A stretch of 64,000 bases of DNA from Pratylenchus scribneri (GCA_030063045.1 JAQSEB010000054.1:868001-932000), one strand, 5' to 3'; positions 1 to 11,434 are shown, counted from the stretch's first letter. Notes: generated by a model not told the origin, from the letters alone. Numbers and translations are program-made.

Positions 1-27
1 ATGAATTCATCATTCCATTTTTTTCAG

Positions 28-2595
28 TTCTTCTTCAACTCGGCCTCCAATTCCAATTGCAACAATGTTGGCTTTCCGCCTGCCAACATTTGGACGCATT
101 TTTGCTTGCTCCTTTGACTCAATTGCGCACTAAATTGCGGCCAATTTGCGAGCCAATTGTTCGGGCTAGATATCCAAAATTGGTGGAAAAAGGTGAGAAA
201 AGCAAAATCCCATAAAAATTATTTTTATTTTAAATTTTTAGTGCTCGACTCCCTTTGTTCCCTTCTTTGCGAAGGAAACATTTGCGGCGATGATCAACAA
301 GAAATTAGCCTCTTTCAATTTGTGGCACTTTTCCGTGGCAAACAATTTCCGGCATTCATCGAGAATTTATCCCATGAAGGTTTTGTACCATTATTTTATT
401 AAGGGATTATAATATAAATACATTAAATGCTCATTCTATCGATTTTTTTTTATGATTTTCTCCATCCTAGGATATTTTATTTTATTTATTCTATGTTACA
501 AACGGAGCCAATGCTTTGACTCCAATGGGCCCGTATCTTAAAAACGAGGTAATGGTAAATTTACCAGTTACCAACTTCTTTTTCAGGGTAAAAGGCGTAT
601 TTTAAAAATGTGGTAAATTTACCTCGAGTTTCTGGTAAGTTTACCTTGGTAAACGAACTAGTTACCAGCAACTTTTTTACCCGCATCTTAAAAAGAAGGT
701 AACTGGTAACTTTACTAGGAGTTGGTGGTAAAATTTTAACCGCGATAGGGGGCTCGGTTATCATTTTACCAGCTTCTATTGATAAAAGTAAACTTACTGG
801 TAAAAACATAAGAAATGAGGTAAATTTTTTAAGATATGGATTTACCAGCAACCTCTGGTAAATTTACTCGGTATTTTTACCAGAGTAATTTTACTCGGTA
901 ATTTTACTACATTTTTAAAATATCGCACCAAGAGGAGTAAGATTTTGTCTTCGGTTCAAAAAAATTTTTTCTACTTGACCAAAAATAATAATTTTTATAC
1001 CAAAAAATAGAGCAAACTTTCCTGCATCGTATAAGATAAAAATAAAGATTTTTTGAGGATTAGAAAAATTATTAAAAAAAATTGAAGTAAACACCGGAAT
1101 CAGCACGGAACCAATTTTTCAAATTTTTTTGAATTGTTGACTCCTCATTGGCCTAGCCGTTCGCTCCAAAATTTTTATTAATTTTTCTAATTCTCAGAAA
1201 ATCTTTATTTTTATCTTATAAGATGCAGAAAAGTTGCTCTATTTTTTGTTATAAAAATTTTTTTTTGATCAGCTAAAAAATTTTTTGATTGTATCCCAAA
1301 AATCCTACTCCTCTTGGAGCAAACGCGTTGGCTCCTTTTGTGTACTAAACATAGTTTTATCTAACATATTGATTTTTGATTAATTACCCTAGTAAATTCT
1401 AGTACTCAAAGCGAATAACTCAATACATCCATGAATTATTTTGCAAAATTTTACGATTTATAGTAATAAAGGCTATATCAAAATAATTTATAAAATTTAA
1501 TTCAAAAATAAATCTGCTGATATATTTTATTGGCATCGTTTTTTATTCAAATAAGCTAAATTTTATTTAATTTTTATATCATTTTTTGATTGAAAAATCT
1601 TTCCCCTATCAAATCTAATTAAAAAGCATTCAAAATGTTTTAATCTAGGATGTGATGAATTATAAACGTTCAAATAATCGAGACTTAACAAAAATATTTC
1701 ATTTTTCTTTCAGCTTGGATTACGGCAAATTTGCTCACCGGTCAACCGGGCCCAATCCGTGAAGTGATGGACCGGTTGCGGAATGTGCCCGTTGTGCCGC
1801 CAATGGACAGTTTACGGCACATTGGCTTGGCTCTGGTTAAACCGGGCGCAACGAACGCCACAATGGCACCAATTGGTGAGAAATAAATGGCGAGAATTAA
1901 TTGTGAATTTGATGCCAAAATTGCAGAAAAATATTTGCGAAAGGCATCACCCGAATTGGCCATGGATTTGTCCGCCTGTTTTCTGTGCCTTTTGGAACAT
2001 GAGGAGGAAATGAGTCGATGCGGTGCCTGCAGGGCATTGGCCATTCTTGGGGTGTGTTGATGGGATGTTTTATTTTACTCTATGCTGAATTTTTGGCCTT
2101 AACTCAGCGAGGCAATTGCTAATTTTGGAAGGCGATATACCATTTAAAAGCCCAAAGTATCCTCTATAAAGTGGCCAATTTAAATTTCATAAAATCCAGG
2201 ATTTTAAAGATGTTACATGTCTTTTTGTGAAATAAACCCGAATTTTTAGAGGAAAAGCTAATTATTTCATAAAATGTTTTAACATTTCAAAACAATTTTA
2301 AAAGCCACTTTTTAAAAAACATTTTGGGTTTTCAAATGGCATATCGCCTTCCCTTAACTGGTAGCTCCCTTGTTGAGTTATGGCCAAAAGAATGGCCCAA
2401 GTATTCTAATCACCCATATTTCTTCATTTATTCATAATTTTTATTCATTTTCAGCAACAAAATTCACTCCAATGTTTGGAATTCCTGTCACGCAGTGATT
2501 CAAGTGCCAAAGTTCGAACGGAGGCATACAATGCCACTGTGCAAATTCAAAGGATTTTGAGGACAATTCAACAGCAAGAAATGACAAAAATTTGA
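28..2595 (+). CDS. RIPOR/FAM65-like protein, C-terminal exons (5' end outside window)
   Basis: Five exons keep phase throughout: 28-192, 242-379, 1714-1875, 1927-2051, 2455-2595 (TGA). The translated part (about 243 residues) is helical and Leu-rich. It contains blocks such as SLFQFVALF, ANLLTGQPGPIREVMDRL, SLRHIGLAL, ACRALAIL and KVRTEAYNAT, which resemble the HEAT/ARM-like C-terminus of RIPOR (FAM65) proteins, cytosolic regulators of Rho signalling and cell polarity. The family call rests on remembered motif order rather than a search. The first exon continues a codon from an upstream exon outside the window. The 1.33-kb second intron carries two foldback elements and the fourth intron a third. 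Another HEAT-repeat protein is the main alternative. Confidence 0.6.
527..925. mobile_element. MITE-like element built of GGTAAATTTACC palindromes
   Basis: The left end (GGGCCCGTATCTTAAAAACG) and the reverse complement of the right end (GGTGCGATATTTTAAAAATG) are imperfect terminal inverted repeats. The interior is full of short palindromes around GGTAAATTTACC, with an internal repeat of the end motif at about 688-720. There is no coding capacity. It lies in an intron of the RIPOR-like gene and abuts the next foldback element. Boundaries are approximate. Confidence 0.55.
926..1325. mobile_element. Long-arm foldback element
   Basis: About 170 bp at 928-1105 is repeated as an inverted copy at about 1150-1325. 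The outer ends are CACCAAGAGGAGTAAGATTT and the reverse complement of ATCCTACTCCTCTTGGAGC. The arms share the block AAAAATAAAGATTTT in the middle. The transcribed RNA would fold into one long hairpin. No ORF is visible. Confidence 0.65.
2085..2395. mobile_element. Foldback element, family F1 (copy 1)
   Basis: The left arm reads GGAAGGCGATATACCATTTA and the right arm is its complement (TTCAAATGGCATATCGCCTT), both with AAAGCCC/CCTCTA motifs and flanked by a GGCCATAACTCA-type end. Similar elements sit at about 12455, 25925, 44790, 47915, 50745 and 62025. This copy is in the last intron of the RIPOR-like gene. Confidence 0.6.
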
Positions 2596-3240
2596 ACACA
2601 TTTCATTCATTTTCCCCCATTCAAATTTTAATTTAAAAACTGCAATTTTCCATGCCATATATGAAAATATCTTTTACTTAATCAATTAAATTTCTATTGT
2701 CAATTTTATTTTTAATAATAAATAATTTGAAATCAGCCACTGGCAAATTTTATTTATTATTCATTTTTTAAATATTATTTTTCATTCCATCGAAAATCGG
2801 TGATAATTTTTTAAAAAAATTTTGATCCAGCCAATATCGACTCTAGTCATAAATTAGCCTGCCCAATTTCCCACCATCTACAATCCATATCCAATTTGAT
2901 TTTTGATTTTGTTGTGGTTCCAATTTTGACACAATTGGCTTTTTGCCTGCTGTTGCCATTAGCCTTCCTTTTCCAAATGAATTCTGATTTATGATTTTTC
3001 ACGAATTCCTTTTGGGTCTAGCGACTACCGATTAGCGAATGACCTTTAGCGATGAAATGAGCAACCAGCCATGGATGGAATGAATAAACAGAAAATGGAG
3101 AATAATACAGGAAAATGCCGATTACCGATTCATCAACAAAATGGTTAAAAATCCCGAGGGGGCTGGGCGCCGATTTGGAATAAGGAGAATATGGTGAATA
3201 ATGAATATGTTATGATATTCAGTTTGTGAATGAATTGTGG
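2596..3240. other. Intergenic stretch with gene relics
   Basis: No intact gene was seen. It holds the 3'UTR of the upstream gene, a short relic (2700-2790) resembling sequence just beyond the stop codon of the triplicated gene at 24951-26581, and a relic of the small secreted gene at 26934. Confidence 0.5.
2868..2950 (-). pseudogene. Relic of the small secreted-protein gene found at 26934-27137
   Basis: The segment runs parallel to the 3' part of the gene at 26934-27137: both contain TTTTGTTGTGGTTCCAATTT followed by GACACAATTGG or GGCACAATTGG, and both are preceded by a 'cccaccnnctncaatcc' block. The frame is not kept and the signal-peptide part is missing, so this is a dead fragment. Confidence 0.5.
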
Positions 3241-3244
3241 AAAT

Positions 3245-4600
3245 GTGAGGTGAAATATTTTGTTAAAACCTCCTCGATCAAATGATACAAATAGCATCCA
3301 ATCATTTAGGAAGGAGAGAATAAAAATAAACCCGCTTGTTTGCCTTTCTTTCATTCACATCAATTTATCATATAGGAAATTAATATTATAAATCATTTTA
3401 AATTGAAATACAATTTTATTTTGGCACTATTTATTCTACAAATTGGCACAGTTCTTTTGACGTCATATCTGGATTGCGTGAACCGATGTGGCTTGAAAAA
3501 AACTGCTACCCAGCGGCTAATTCTGTGGCAAATTGGGCCAATTTCTGGGGCGAAAGTTATTCTTGTTTTCAACTGCAAATTAGGTGAACATTTTGATTGA
3601 ATGATGGAAACATAATTTTTACTTGCATTAGGGCAATGTCGTTTTGATTGTTTTCCTAGCTTTGTCCATGGATAATGCGTCTTTTGGCCGAAAATTTCAA
3701 TTCTCTGCCATCCTTCCCGTAGAGCACAACAACATAGATATCCTCCACATCGGCAGCAATATAGATTGCTTTATCTTTGTTCTGATCTGATCAACTGGGT
3801 AGGGACATACAATTATAATTAAACTGAACAGTTTTACATTTATCGTCGTCAATTATGAGGCAATGGGCAGCTACAAAAATAAAATCATTGCTCAAAATTG
3901 AGGCCGAGCAAAACCATTCCATTAAATCCTTGATCATATGTCCTTCCCGTCCAATTTGGCATGAGAATTCACGCTTGATTGAGACCACAGCACTAAAACG
4001 GACTTCAATACAGCCGTTTCCTCTGACAATCTGAAAACATTTTTAAAATCTTTGAATTTTCAATTTTTTAATTTAAACACTGCTCTGGTGCCTTAAGGGA
4101 AGTATGGCAGAGAATTGAAATTTTCGGCAAAAAGTCGCATTATCCATGGACACAGCCACGAAAACAATCAAAACGACATTGCCCTAATGCAAGTAAAAAT
4201 TATTTTTCCATCATTCAATCAAAATGTTTACCCAATTTGCAGTTGGAATAACTTTCGCCCCAGAAATTGGCCCAATTTGCCTTGGAAAAGGAGCAATAAA
4301 TAAATATAGAATTAGCCGCTGGGTAGCAGTTTTTTTCAAGCCACATCGGTTCACGCAATCCAGATATGACGTCAAAAGAACTGTGCCAATTTGTAGAGTA
4401 AATAGTGCCAAAATAAAATTGTATTTCAATTTAAAATGATTTATAATATTAATTTCCTATATGATAAATTGATGTGAATGAAAGAAAGGCAAACAAGCGG
4501 GTTTATTTATATTTTCTCCTTCCTAAATGATTGGATCGATGCTATTTGTGTCAATTGATCGAGGAGGCTTAAACAAAATACAAAATATTCCACCTCAACG
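3245..4600. repeat. Inverted duplication (palindrome) with about 480-bp arms
   Basis: The left arm is about 3245-3725 and the right arm about 4100-4600, with a 370-bp unique centre. The arms differ by substitutions, a 7-nt indel near 3570/4248 and a 13-nt insertion near 4290-4310, so this is a diverged genomic duplication rather than a fresh assembly artefact. Each arm carries a signal-peptide exon on one strand and part of a serine-protease exon on the other. Confidence 0.8.
3560..4429 (-). pseudogene. Trypsin-like (S1) serine protease, rearranged and broken
   Basis: On the minus strand three protease pieces appear in order. First is a signal peptide exon from 4429 (MKYNFILALFTLQIGTVLL, then CVNRCG). 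Second is an exon at about 4033-3791 with the N-terminal IVRGNG motif and the catalytic-histidine block FCSASILSNDFIFVAAHC. Third is the aspartate block NDIALMQ at about 3655-3635, followed by ITFAPEIGPIC, the usual S1 beta-strand. The minus-strand aspartate exon has an in-frame TAG near 3660 and a 7-nt indel that shifts the frame. The right arm holds an unbroken aspartate exon on the opposite strand. No GDSGGP serine block is present. The parent would be a secreted endopeptidase; this locus cannot encode one. Confidence 0.7.
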
Positions 4601-5342
4601 GAATATCCTGCTCATCTTCGATTGTTTGGCAAAATTTCGACGTTGTTTGGAATTGTTCCAATTTGCAATCATATTTTATTATTTTTGTCTCCATTTTTCT
4701 GGGCTTTTTGCCTCTTCTCTCTAAAAGGCTTAATTTAAAAAAAAATTTGATCCCTTCACATCGACTCCAACCGAATTGAATTGTCCCCATTTAATTGGAT
4801 TATTCTCCGAGATATAAGACGTTTTCTGAATTATAGCCCTTTGAATGCCCCTAAAGAGGCATTTTGGAGAGAACAAACGGCGCCAATGTGATTGGGGGAT
4901 CGGCGGGAACGGAATTGATGGGCTCCGCTTATATAGAATGATGGAATCAATCAGGGAAATTATCTGTGGGAAGCAGGCAGCTGCGAAGGATAATGCAATT
5001 TATTTTTTGCACACTTTCCACTTTTCTTTGACTTCTCTATTAATGGGGCTCTGTCTTTATCATTTTGGGTTTTTGATTAAGGATATCAAATGCTAATTTT
5101 AATTTTGTCAAAAATAAAATTTTTTTTAATTTTAAAAATCTCAAAATGATAATAAATAATGAGTAATAACAATGAATGAATTCAATATGACTCCAAAAAA
5201 CGAATAGGATAGTATTAAAAATGAAAAGTTTCCACAATTCCTCATCCATTATCCATACAGTATTCCCCTCTTTTCACAAAAAAAAAATAAAAAAGGAGGA
5301 GAAGAAAGGAAAATAAACTATGTAATAAAACATTTCCTCTGT
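4601..5342. other. Intergenic stretch, no gene recognised
   Basis: Short open frames show no family match or splice structure. The segment at about 5240-5340 (CCATACAGTATTCC followed by a GGAGGAGAAG block) recurs at about 8030-8110, 12000-12070 and 25535-25575, so it is part of a dispersed repeat. Confidence 0.4.
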
Positions 5343-6885
5343 TTAGTAGATTAATTCATCTGATTCTTCATCATCTTCATCTGATTCTTCATAATCCTTC
5401 TCTTTAAAACCGTTAAAACCTCGCCGTTTGTCCTTCTTCATTTTGGCCAATTCAACTTTCAATTTGGCATTTTCCATTTTCATTTTGGCCAATTCTACTT
5501 TCAATTTGGCATTTTCCATTTTCATTTTGGCCAATTCAACTTTCAATTTGGCATTTTCCATTTTCATTTTCCATACATTTCCATTATTTTGTGCTGTGTG
5601 AGCCATCTTTGAGTAAAGGAAATATACTAATTTATTTTATTATAATGAAAAAATGTAAAATTTTTAAACATGCTAAATTAAAAAAGCTGATTTTACCAGT
5701 CGGAATTATTCTTAATCAGGCGGAATTATTCTTAATCAGGCGGAAAACCAGGCGGAATTATTCTTACCAGTCGGAATTATTCTTAACCAGGCTGAATTAT
5801 TTTTAATCAGGCAAATTAAAATCAAAACAAGCGGAATTAAACAGGCGAATTTATTCTTACCGGACTGAATTAAAACAGACTGACTGATTTATTTTAACCA
5901 AGCTTAATATCTGCTGATTTATTAAATTGACCGAAAGTTGACGGAATTATTTTAAATTTTTCAAATATATTTTCTAATAATTTTAATGAAGAAATATTTT
6001 TATTCAATAAATTAGAATTGAATGTAATTTTAACTTACTTTATTTTCGTTTCCATTAGCATTTTGATCAGCACCACCATCGGCATTAGCTTGGAGTGGCA
6101 CACGTTTTCTCTCCATTTCTCCCTCTTCCACCGATGAATCCATTGTGCCATCATCCATCAATTGGCGTTGATTTTCCTCAACTTCATTTTCGATTGAAAG
6201 CTCCAACTTTTCGTCCATTCCAAGCATTCGGGTCAAAAGGGAATTGTCCACTGGAAAATGGGATTTTAAAATAGAAAAAGATTATAATTTAAATCTGAAC
6301 CAATTGTAGGCTGATCTTCGGCCATGTCAACATTTTCGGCATTTTCCAAGGTGGTTGCATTTCCAAAACGCTCATGTTCCGAAACTGAAATTGTGTTTGA
6401 AAATTGAAAGGAAATAAATTTTAAATATGTACCAGTTGTAGGCTGCTCTTCGACCATTGTGCCAACATTTTCCACGGTGGTGGCATTTCCAGAGGGCTCA
6501 TTTTCCGAAACTAAAGAATTAATTTTTTAAAATTGAAAGAAAAATAAATTTTAAATTACAGCCGGTAGTAAGCTGATCTTCCGCCTCCGATCCAAATTTT
6601 CCGGCATTTTCCAAAATGGTTGAGTTTCCTGAGGGCTCACTTTCCGATTCCGAGACTTAATCAATTTAAATTATTTAATTAAATACATTATTTTAATAAA
6701 CATTCTCCATTGTCCATCAGGGTGGTATTTGGACTCGGAGCAGTATCGGCATAAGCGACATTTTGGGTTAGGTCGGTAGGAATTAGCGGATCCGAAAAAT
6801 TCGGATCAATGCCAAAAACGTTGGAGAGAAGAAACAGTTGGATAATGAGGGGAAGGAGTGTGACAAAGAAAATGCCATGAAACAT
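5343..6885 (-). CDS. Secreted acidic protein with three duplicated exons and a coiled-coil tail
   Basis: Six exons (6885-6702, 6655-6560, 6510-6433, 6384-6301, 6250-6039, 5606-5343) keep phase and give 305 residues. The N-terminus MFHGIFFVTLLPLIIQLFLL is a signal peptide. Exons 2-4 are tandem copies, each flanked by phase-1 introns, encoding variants of (V)SExEPSGNxTTxEN...EDQPTTG. Exon 5 is acidic. Exon 6 contains about three 14-residue repeats (AKLKVELAKMKMEN), a predicted coiled coil, then an Asp/Glu-rich end (EESDEDDEESDELIY). Exon 6 begins with ATG just after an acceptor, so it could be a separate small gene. The intron before it contains a minisatellite. I do not recognise the family; the features suit a fast-evolving secreted or effector-type protein. 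Confidence 0.6.
5690..5900 (+). repeat. Minisatellite, GGCGGAATTATTCTTA-type (locus 1)
   Basis: Degenerate tandem copies of a roughly 20-bp unit, GGCGGAATTATTCTTAATCA and variants. It lies in the last intron of the secreted-protein gene at 5343-6885. The core GGCGGAATTATTCT is shared with the arrays at 46949-47331 (opposite strand) and 60718-61078. Confidence 0.75.
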
Positions 6886-7631
6886 TTTTAGGGAATTTAA
6901 TTATAATTTTCTGAAAAAAAGGAGAGTAAATAATTTGGCTTTTACTTTTTTGATCAAATTTAAAATGAATGTGAGTAAATTGCAAAGAGAAATTTGTTAA
7001 AAACGAATGGATTATGAATCAACATGGGCAATAGTTAAATTATAAATAAATTTCTCTCTGATTCATTTAATTTTTTTATTTTTTTCCTTTTAATTACATC
7101 ATTTACTGGAAATAAAAATAAAGTAAAATGACATCAATTTCTACGATTTTCTGGAAAAGGGAAAGAATAATTTACGTTTAAGTATAGCCAAATTTATGAT
7201 TACTTTATGAAAAATGTGATATTAATTAAAATAGTAATGTTGGTCATATAAATAACTTTTTTAATGGTTATTTGACATCAATTATTTATTCGGCTTATAA
7301 AATAATCATCTCATCAATTGGACAAATTCATTGTCGATTTACTATGATGCTATCCAATTAGTTTTCATCAAAAGAAAAGTAATTGTGGCTGATTTTAATC
7401 TTTTCTACAAAATTATAATTAAATTGCTTCTAATTATTTTCGAATTTTTTATCCAATGTTTGGTGATCTCAGTTTATTCTTTTATGCTATTAAACTGTGG
7501 TTATTGTTTGTTATTTGACTATGTAATCTGCCTAGATTATAGAGAGCATCACTTTTTATAAAATTCTTTCTTTCAATTAAATTTCTATCATCAATTTTAT
7601 TAAAAAAACAATAAAAAAATTTTGTGAATAA
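6886..7631. other. Intergenic stretch, no gene recognised
   Basis: Very AT-rich. It includes the putative promoter side of the minus-strand secreted gene. No conserved motif or splice-supported frame was found. Confidence 0.4.
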
Positions 7632-7798
7632 TCAGCCACTGAAATTAATTTGTTCGGCCTTTTCCGCCTCCGTCTCCACAAGATTTGCAGATGCTCGGCT
7701 AAAATGAGAATTTGCATTCAAAATTTGTATAAATATTGAAAAAATTTGCCCGGCTTTTGATTTCGAATGACCGGTACTGGAATTGGTACGGCACTTAC
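7632..7798 (-). pseudogene. Triplicated unknown gene, copy A: last two exons, decayed
   Basis: Exons correspond to 7798-7750 (VSAVPIPVP...) and 7698-7632 (RASA.. VETEAEKA.QINFSG, TGA). Compared with copy C at 24951-26581 the first exon has lost one base and its donor has changed from GG|GT to GGGCAA, so it cannot be spliced in frame. No upstream exons exist here. The following 7900-8150 DNA matches the intron of the other copies. Confidence 0.65.
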
Positions 7799-7899
7799 CT
7801 GTAATTATTATATATAATTAATTAATTAAGTTTATATTTTTCAAATTTTGACACTCAATAAAGTTGTTTTTTTTGCCATTTTTTATTTGTTTTAATTTT

Positions 7900-8150
7900 T
7901 TGCCATATTCTTCATCAAAAAATACAAAGTTAAACAATCATTTAAAAATGATGGGCTAAATTTAATGGAAAGTCTACAGAAAAAGAAGGAAAATAAATGA
8001 GTCAACCTCAAGGCATTTTCCCTCTTCTATTTTCCATTTCCCATACAGTATTCCTCCTCCCATTCTGCTAAAGAATAAAAATAAAATAAAAGGAGGGCGC
8101 GAAGGAAGTGTGATATGATTGTATCTTAGAGGCATGTTCCAGGGACAGGG
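7900..8150. repeat. Intron-derived segment shared by the three gene copies
   Basis: Contains GAGTCAACCTCA, GGCATTTTCCCTC and CATACAGTATTCCTCC blocks that recur in the same order at about 11700-12110 and 25380-25620, where they sit between the last two exon groups of the related gene copies. Here the flanking upstream exons are missing. From 8151 to 8479 I see no gene. Confidence 0.5.
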
Positions 8151-8479
8151 ATACGGTAATTCGATAAAATACGGAAAAGAAATAAAAGTCCGAATTGTCA
8201 TCGACCAATTGGTCGTCGTTTACAATAACTCATTAAGGACTGCTGAACTAATTTTGATGCTTTTGATTTTAAATTTTATTTATTATTTTATTTATGTATT
8301 TCAAGACTATTTTATGGTGCAATTAATAAATCAAATATGGAAAAACTTATTTGAAACAAACAAATCTTTTGAATATAATTTAAAGTCATTCAATTGGAAT
8401 AAATAAATGGTGACAACTGACAATCAAGAATTGAAATATATGATAGAATTGGTCTCAAAAAAACATCTTAAATATCCAT

Positions 8480-10773
8480 TTATTTTGCCTCGGCAATTGC
8501 CTTCACAATTTCTCCCATCAATTCCATATGATTTCCCTTGATCAGCATTTTCCATCCATCTGAATCCATCACCTTTAAAATGATGAAAATTAGTATTATT
8601 TTTTAGTTTCACCTCTTTAGTATGTTTCAGAATGTATTTGATGACATATGTCTTGAGATATTTGGCTGAATGTAAATCAGCCATAACCAACAATTCACAT
8701 GCATTCTCACTCTCCAAAGATGTGGCCAATTCCCTTTCACAGAGAATCTGAAAAAAAATTAAAGTCCATATATATGTTGGGGTCAATTTCAGAAATCGAC
8801 CAATTCCGGAATTGGTTATAGCCAGCCAATTTTGGGAATGTAATCTTCTAGATTTTGTACAGATTCAAAAATGTACTCATCAATCGACTCGGCATCGGCA
8901 TGATCGATTTAATCTATGAATTTTCCATTTCGGAACGATTTTAGTTGGCTTTTAAAAATTGAACCGTTTTTTAGACCCAAAGTGGTTTTGGTTTATTAAC
9001 TCTTCCTAAAGGGTACACCCCTACTGGGCGCAAGCCAACTGGTCGCGAGAAAGTTTGGCGTGTCATAAACTGAATCGTCTCCAACAAGGTTAATGTCATA
9101 TTGAAGAGCCAAGTCTTAGCTATTGAATGGTATAAAAGTTAAAAAAGATAGGTTTATTTTACCGATATATAGCTTTGAGAATAAGTCTGATTCCATTTTT
9201 CATCATTTTTTCGACATTTTTGGTCATAACTTTTTGAATTTTAAACCGTTTATATATAAATCGATAGCTCTTTTCTAGCTCTTTAATCAGACATAAAAAA
9301 TCATTGAAAATGATTCAGTTCTTTTCTTGTAATAAAGCCTTGCGCCCAGTAGGGATGCTCCCCTTCCTAATAAGACTTAATATCAGTCTTGAAATTGAAA
9401 ATTTCATATATTAAATCGATAATGCCATATTAAATGAGCCTATTCGCAATACTCTATATTGCCTAGAAGTAGATATTTCTAAAATTGACAAGGCTAAAAG
9501 CCTGACCATTTCCTGAATAGACCGATTTCCAAAATTGTCTTTTACATATATTCTATCTAGCTATCTACCTTCAATCGGTCAAATTCATATTGATCAGCAG
9601 CTTGAAACAATTCCATTGCCATTTCTTCCAATTTTGGTGCTTTGCCACTATACCTGAAAATTATTATAAATTTTACAATTAATTTTATGAATTTGTCCAC
9701 ATGTAATGGAGCATTTGCTCAAGCACTGGGGCTCTGATGTTATTAATTTTGACGATTCCTTCGTTTGCTTCGACCATTTCATTCGTGAACATTGCTTTAA
9801 AAACTGGCGATCGGCAAGCCAAAATGGCCTTATGTGCCTGGAATAAAACAAATATTTTCATTCTTCGCATTCAATTGGACCTCAAATTTGGTTCCATCGT
9901 CGGCGACCAATGTACAATCGGTGAATAAACCCTGCACAAACAATGTGCCCATGTCCTCCATTCCATGGCATTTCGGAATTTCAAATTCTTCGAGAGATCG
10001 CATTTCCATCTAAATTTTTGAGAATGAGAAATGAAAATAATACTAATATAAATTTGTTTAAACCAATGATTCGCCAAAGATGGTGACTTCAAAAACAATT
10101 GTAAGTTTATCTTCTGGCAGAAATCCATTGTTCAAATTGAGAAGTTCATGCATGCCGATTAATTTGTTGAGATGACATTGGTAATGAGCCTGATCAGGAT
10201 TTTTGGCGTAAATTTGATTTGGGATTACTTAAGAAAATAAAAATTAATTTAAAAAATTATAAGAAAACAAAGTTTTTGCTCATCCACTGCTTCAGAATTC
10301 CGGATCATGAATTTAATTTTTGCCCGAATTTCAGTAGCAGCAGAATCGACACGATTAATTGAAATCTCCAAAGATGGAATTCCAATTCCAAAGTGTCCAT
10401 TGTTAAAGAAAAGGTGAAGAATCCACTCTGCCATATGGCCAGCAGATGGGGAAAGTGATCTGTGAAAAAGAGATTGAAATTATATATTTTTTGAATTGAG
10501 TACAATTTTATTGGTTTTATCACCCATTTTTGTAAAAATTTACTTGAAAATTCCGGATTCCAAATTGAGGGTTTTATGGTCAGAAAAATGTTCGATCTGA
10601 AAATTAGCATGATCATTAATATTCATTATTATAAAAATAAATGAAAACTCGCCATCCAAACGAAAGTTGACCTGCAAAATAAATTATGAATTAATATGTA
10701 AAATATTTGAATACTTTTCTTACTTGGATTCTTTCAGCTTGCTTTGGCAAATATTCAGAAATTTGCTCGACAT
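8480..10773 (-). CDS. MATH-BTB-BACK protein (SPOP/BATH type)
   Basis: Ten exons keep phase: 10773-10724, 10671-10653, 10596-10544, 10459-10269, 10227-10064, 10009-9881, 9837-9701, 9653-9569, 8747-8613, 8572-8480. They give a complete 351-residue protein, close to SPOP size. The N-terminal MATH domain shows FVWMIEHFS and NGFLPEDKLTIVFEVTIFGE. The BTB domain shows FTDCTLVADDGTKFE, AHKAILACRSPVFKAMF and YMYSGKAP. The BACK-like end shows ADLHSAKYLKTYVIKYI. Family members act as substrate adaptors for Cullin-3 ubiquitin ligases; the MATH domain selects the substrate and BTB binds Cul3. The second intron must use a GC donor (ATG|GCGAGT), because GT choices break the MATH motif. The 821-bp eighth intron contains two nested foldback elements. 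Exon 2 is only 19 nt. Confidence 0.9.
8786..9535. mobile_element. Foldback element with long arms, interrupted by another element
   Basis: The left arm (about 8786-8960) contains ATCGACTCGGCATC and GATCGATTTAATCTATGAA. The right arm (about 9380-9535) carries the complements, ending TGAATAGACCGATTTCCAAA. The same arm sequences occur in the uninterrupted element at 36445-36865. It lies in an intron of the MATH-BTB gene. A second element at 9003-9372 splits it. Confidence 0.6.
9003..9372. mobile_element. MITE with CCCTACTGGGCGCAAG inverted ends, nested
   Basis: The left end (CACCCCTACTGGGCGCAAGC, about 9015-9035) and right end (GCCTTGCGCCCAGTAGGGAT, about 9337-9357) are near-perfect inverted repeats, extended outward by TTCCTAAAGGG / CCCCTTCCT. 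There is no ORF. Being inside the element at 8786-9535, it inserted later. Confidence 0.65.
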
Positions 10774-11434
10774 TTTATCACAATATTTTTTAATTCCCAA
10801 ATTTCCTTCGAAATTTCAAAAAAAAAAATAAAGTTTAAAATGGCAAACTTTCAATTTAGCCAATTGGAATAAAATTATATATTTTAATATAAAATTGGCT
10901 GAATTGATTATTTGGTTCGGAAAATGATGTTGGTAGAAAAGTGAATTTTGTGCAAAAATGATTTTAATATGTTTGGGAGAGAATAATTTATTTAGCTAGA
11001 AAATTGGCTGGAACAAAAATACCTATATAGAAAAGCCAAAGCTGATTCATCAATTAAATCATATAAAGTGAAAGTGAGAGGAAATGGAAGATTAATATTG
11101 GTTTAAAAATTGAATGAATTATGTTTGAATGGATAAGGATAAATGAAATACTGGATATTGTAGAATTATTCTAAACAAATTAAATATTCTTATTTCACAT
11201 TATTTTCCTCATTTCTAATCTTTATTTCCGTCGTAAGCAGAATTTTGAGATTTCAGTATAGAAAATTTTAGGTGAAATCGATATTTTAACTAACTGTAAG
11301 TAATCTACCTATAAAGAGCATAATTTTTAATGAAATTAATAATTCTTTTCTTATATTTCCAAATTCCAATTAAATTCCTATCATCAATTTTATTTTAAAA
11401 TAAATTAAAAATCAATAAACAATTATGCAAAAAA
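10774..11434. other. Intergenic stretch, no gene recognised
   Basis: Promoter side of the minus-strand MATH-BTB gene and 3' side of the copy-B gene remnant. AT-rich, with no supported exon. Confidence 0.4.

Noticed and set aside
4211..4429. Full 72-residue secreted peptide starting MKYNFILALF
   Set aside because: Only the signal exon is credible; the rest reads antisense through the protease Asp exon of the palindrome.
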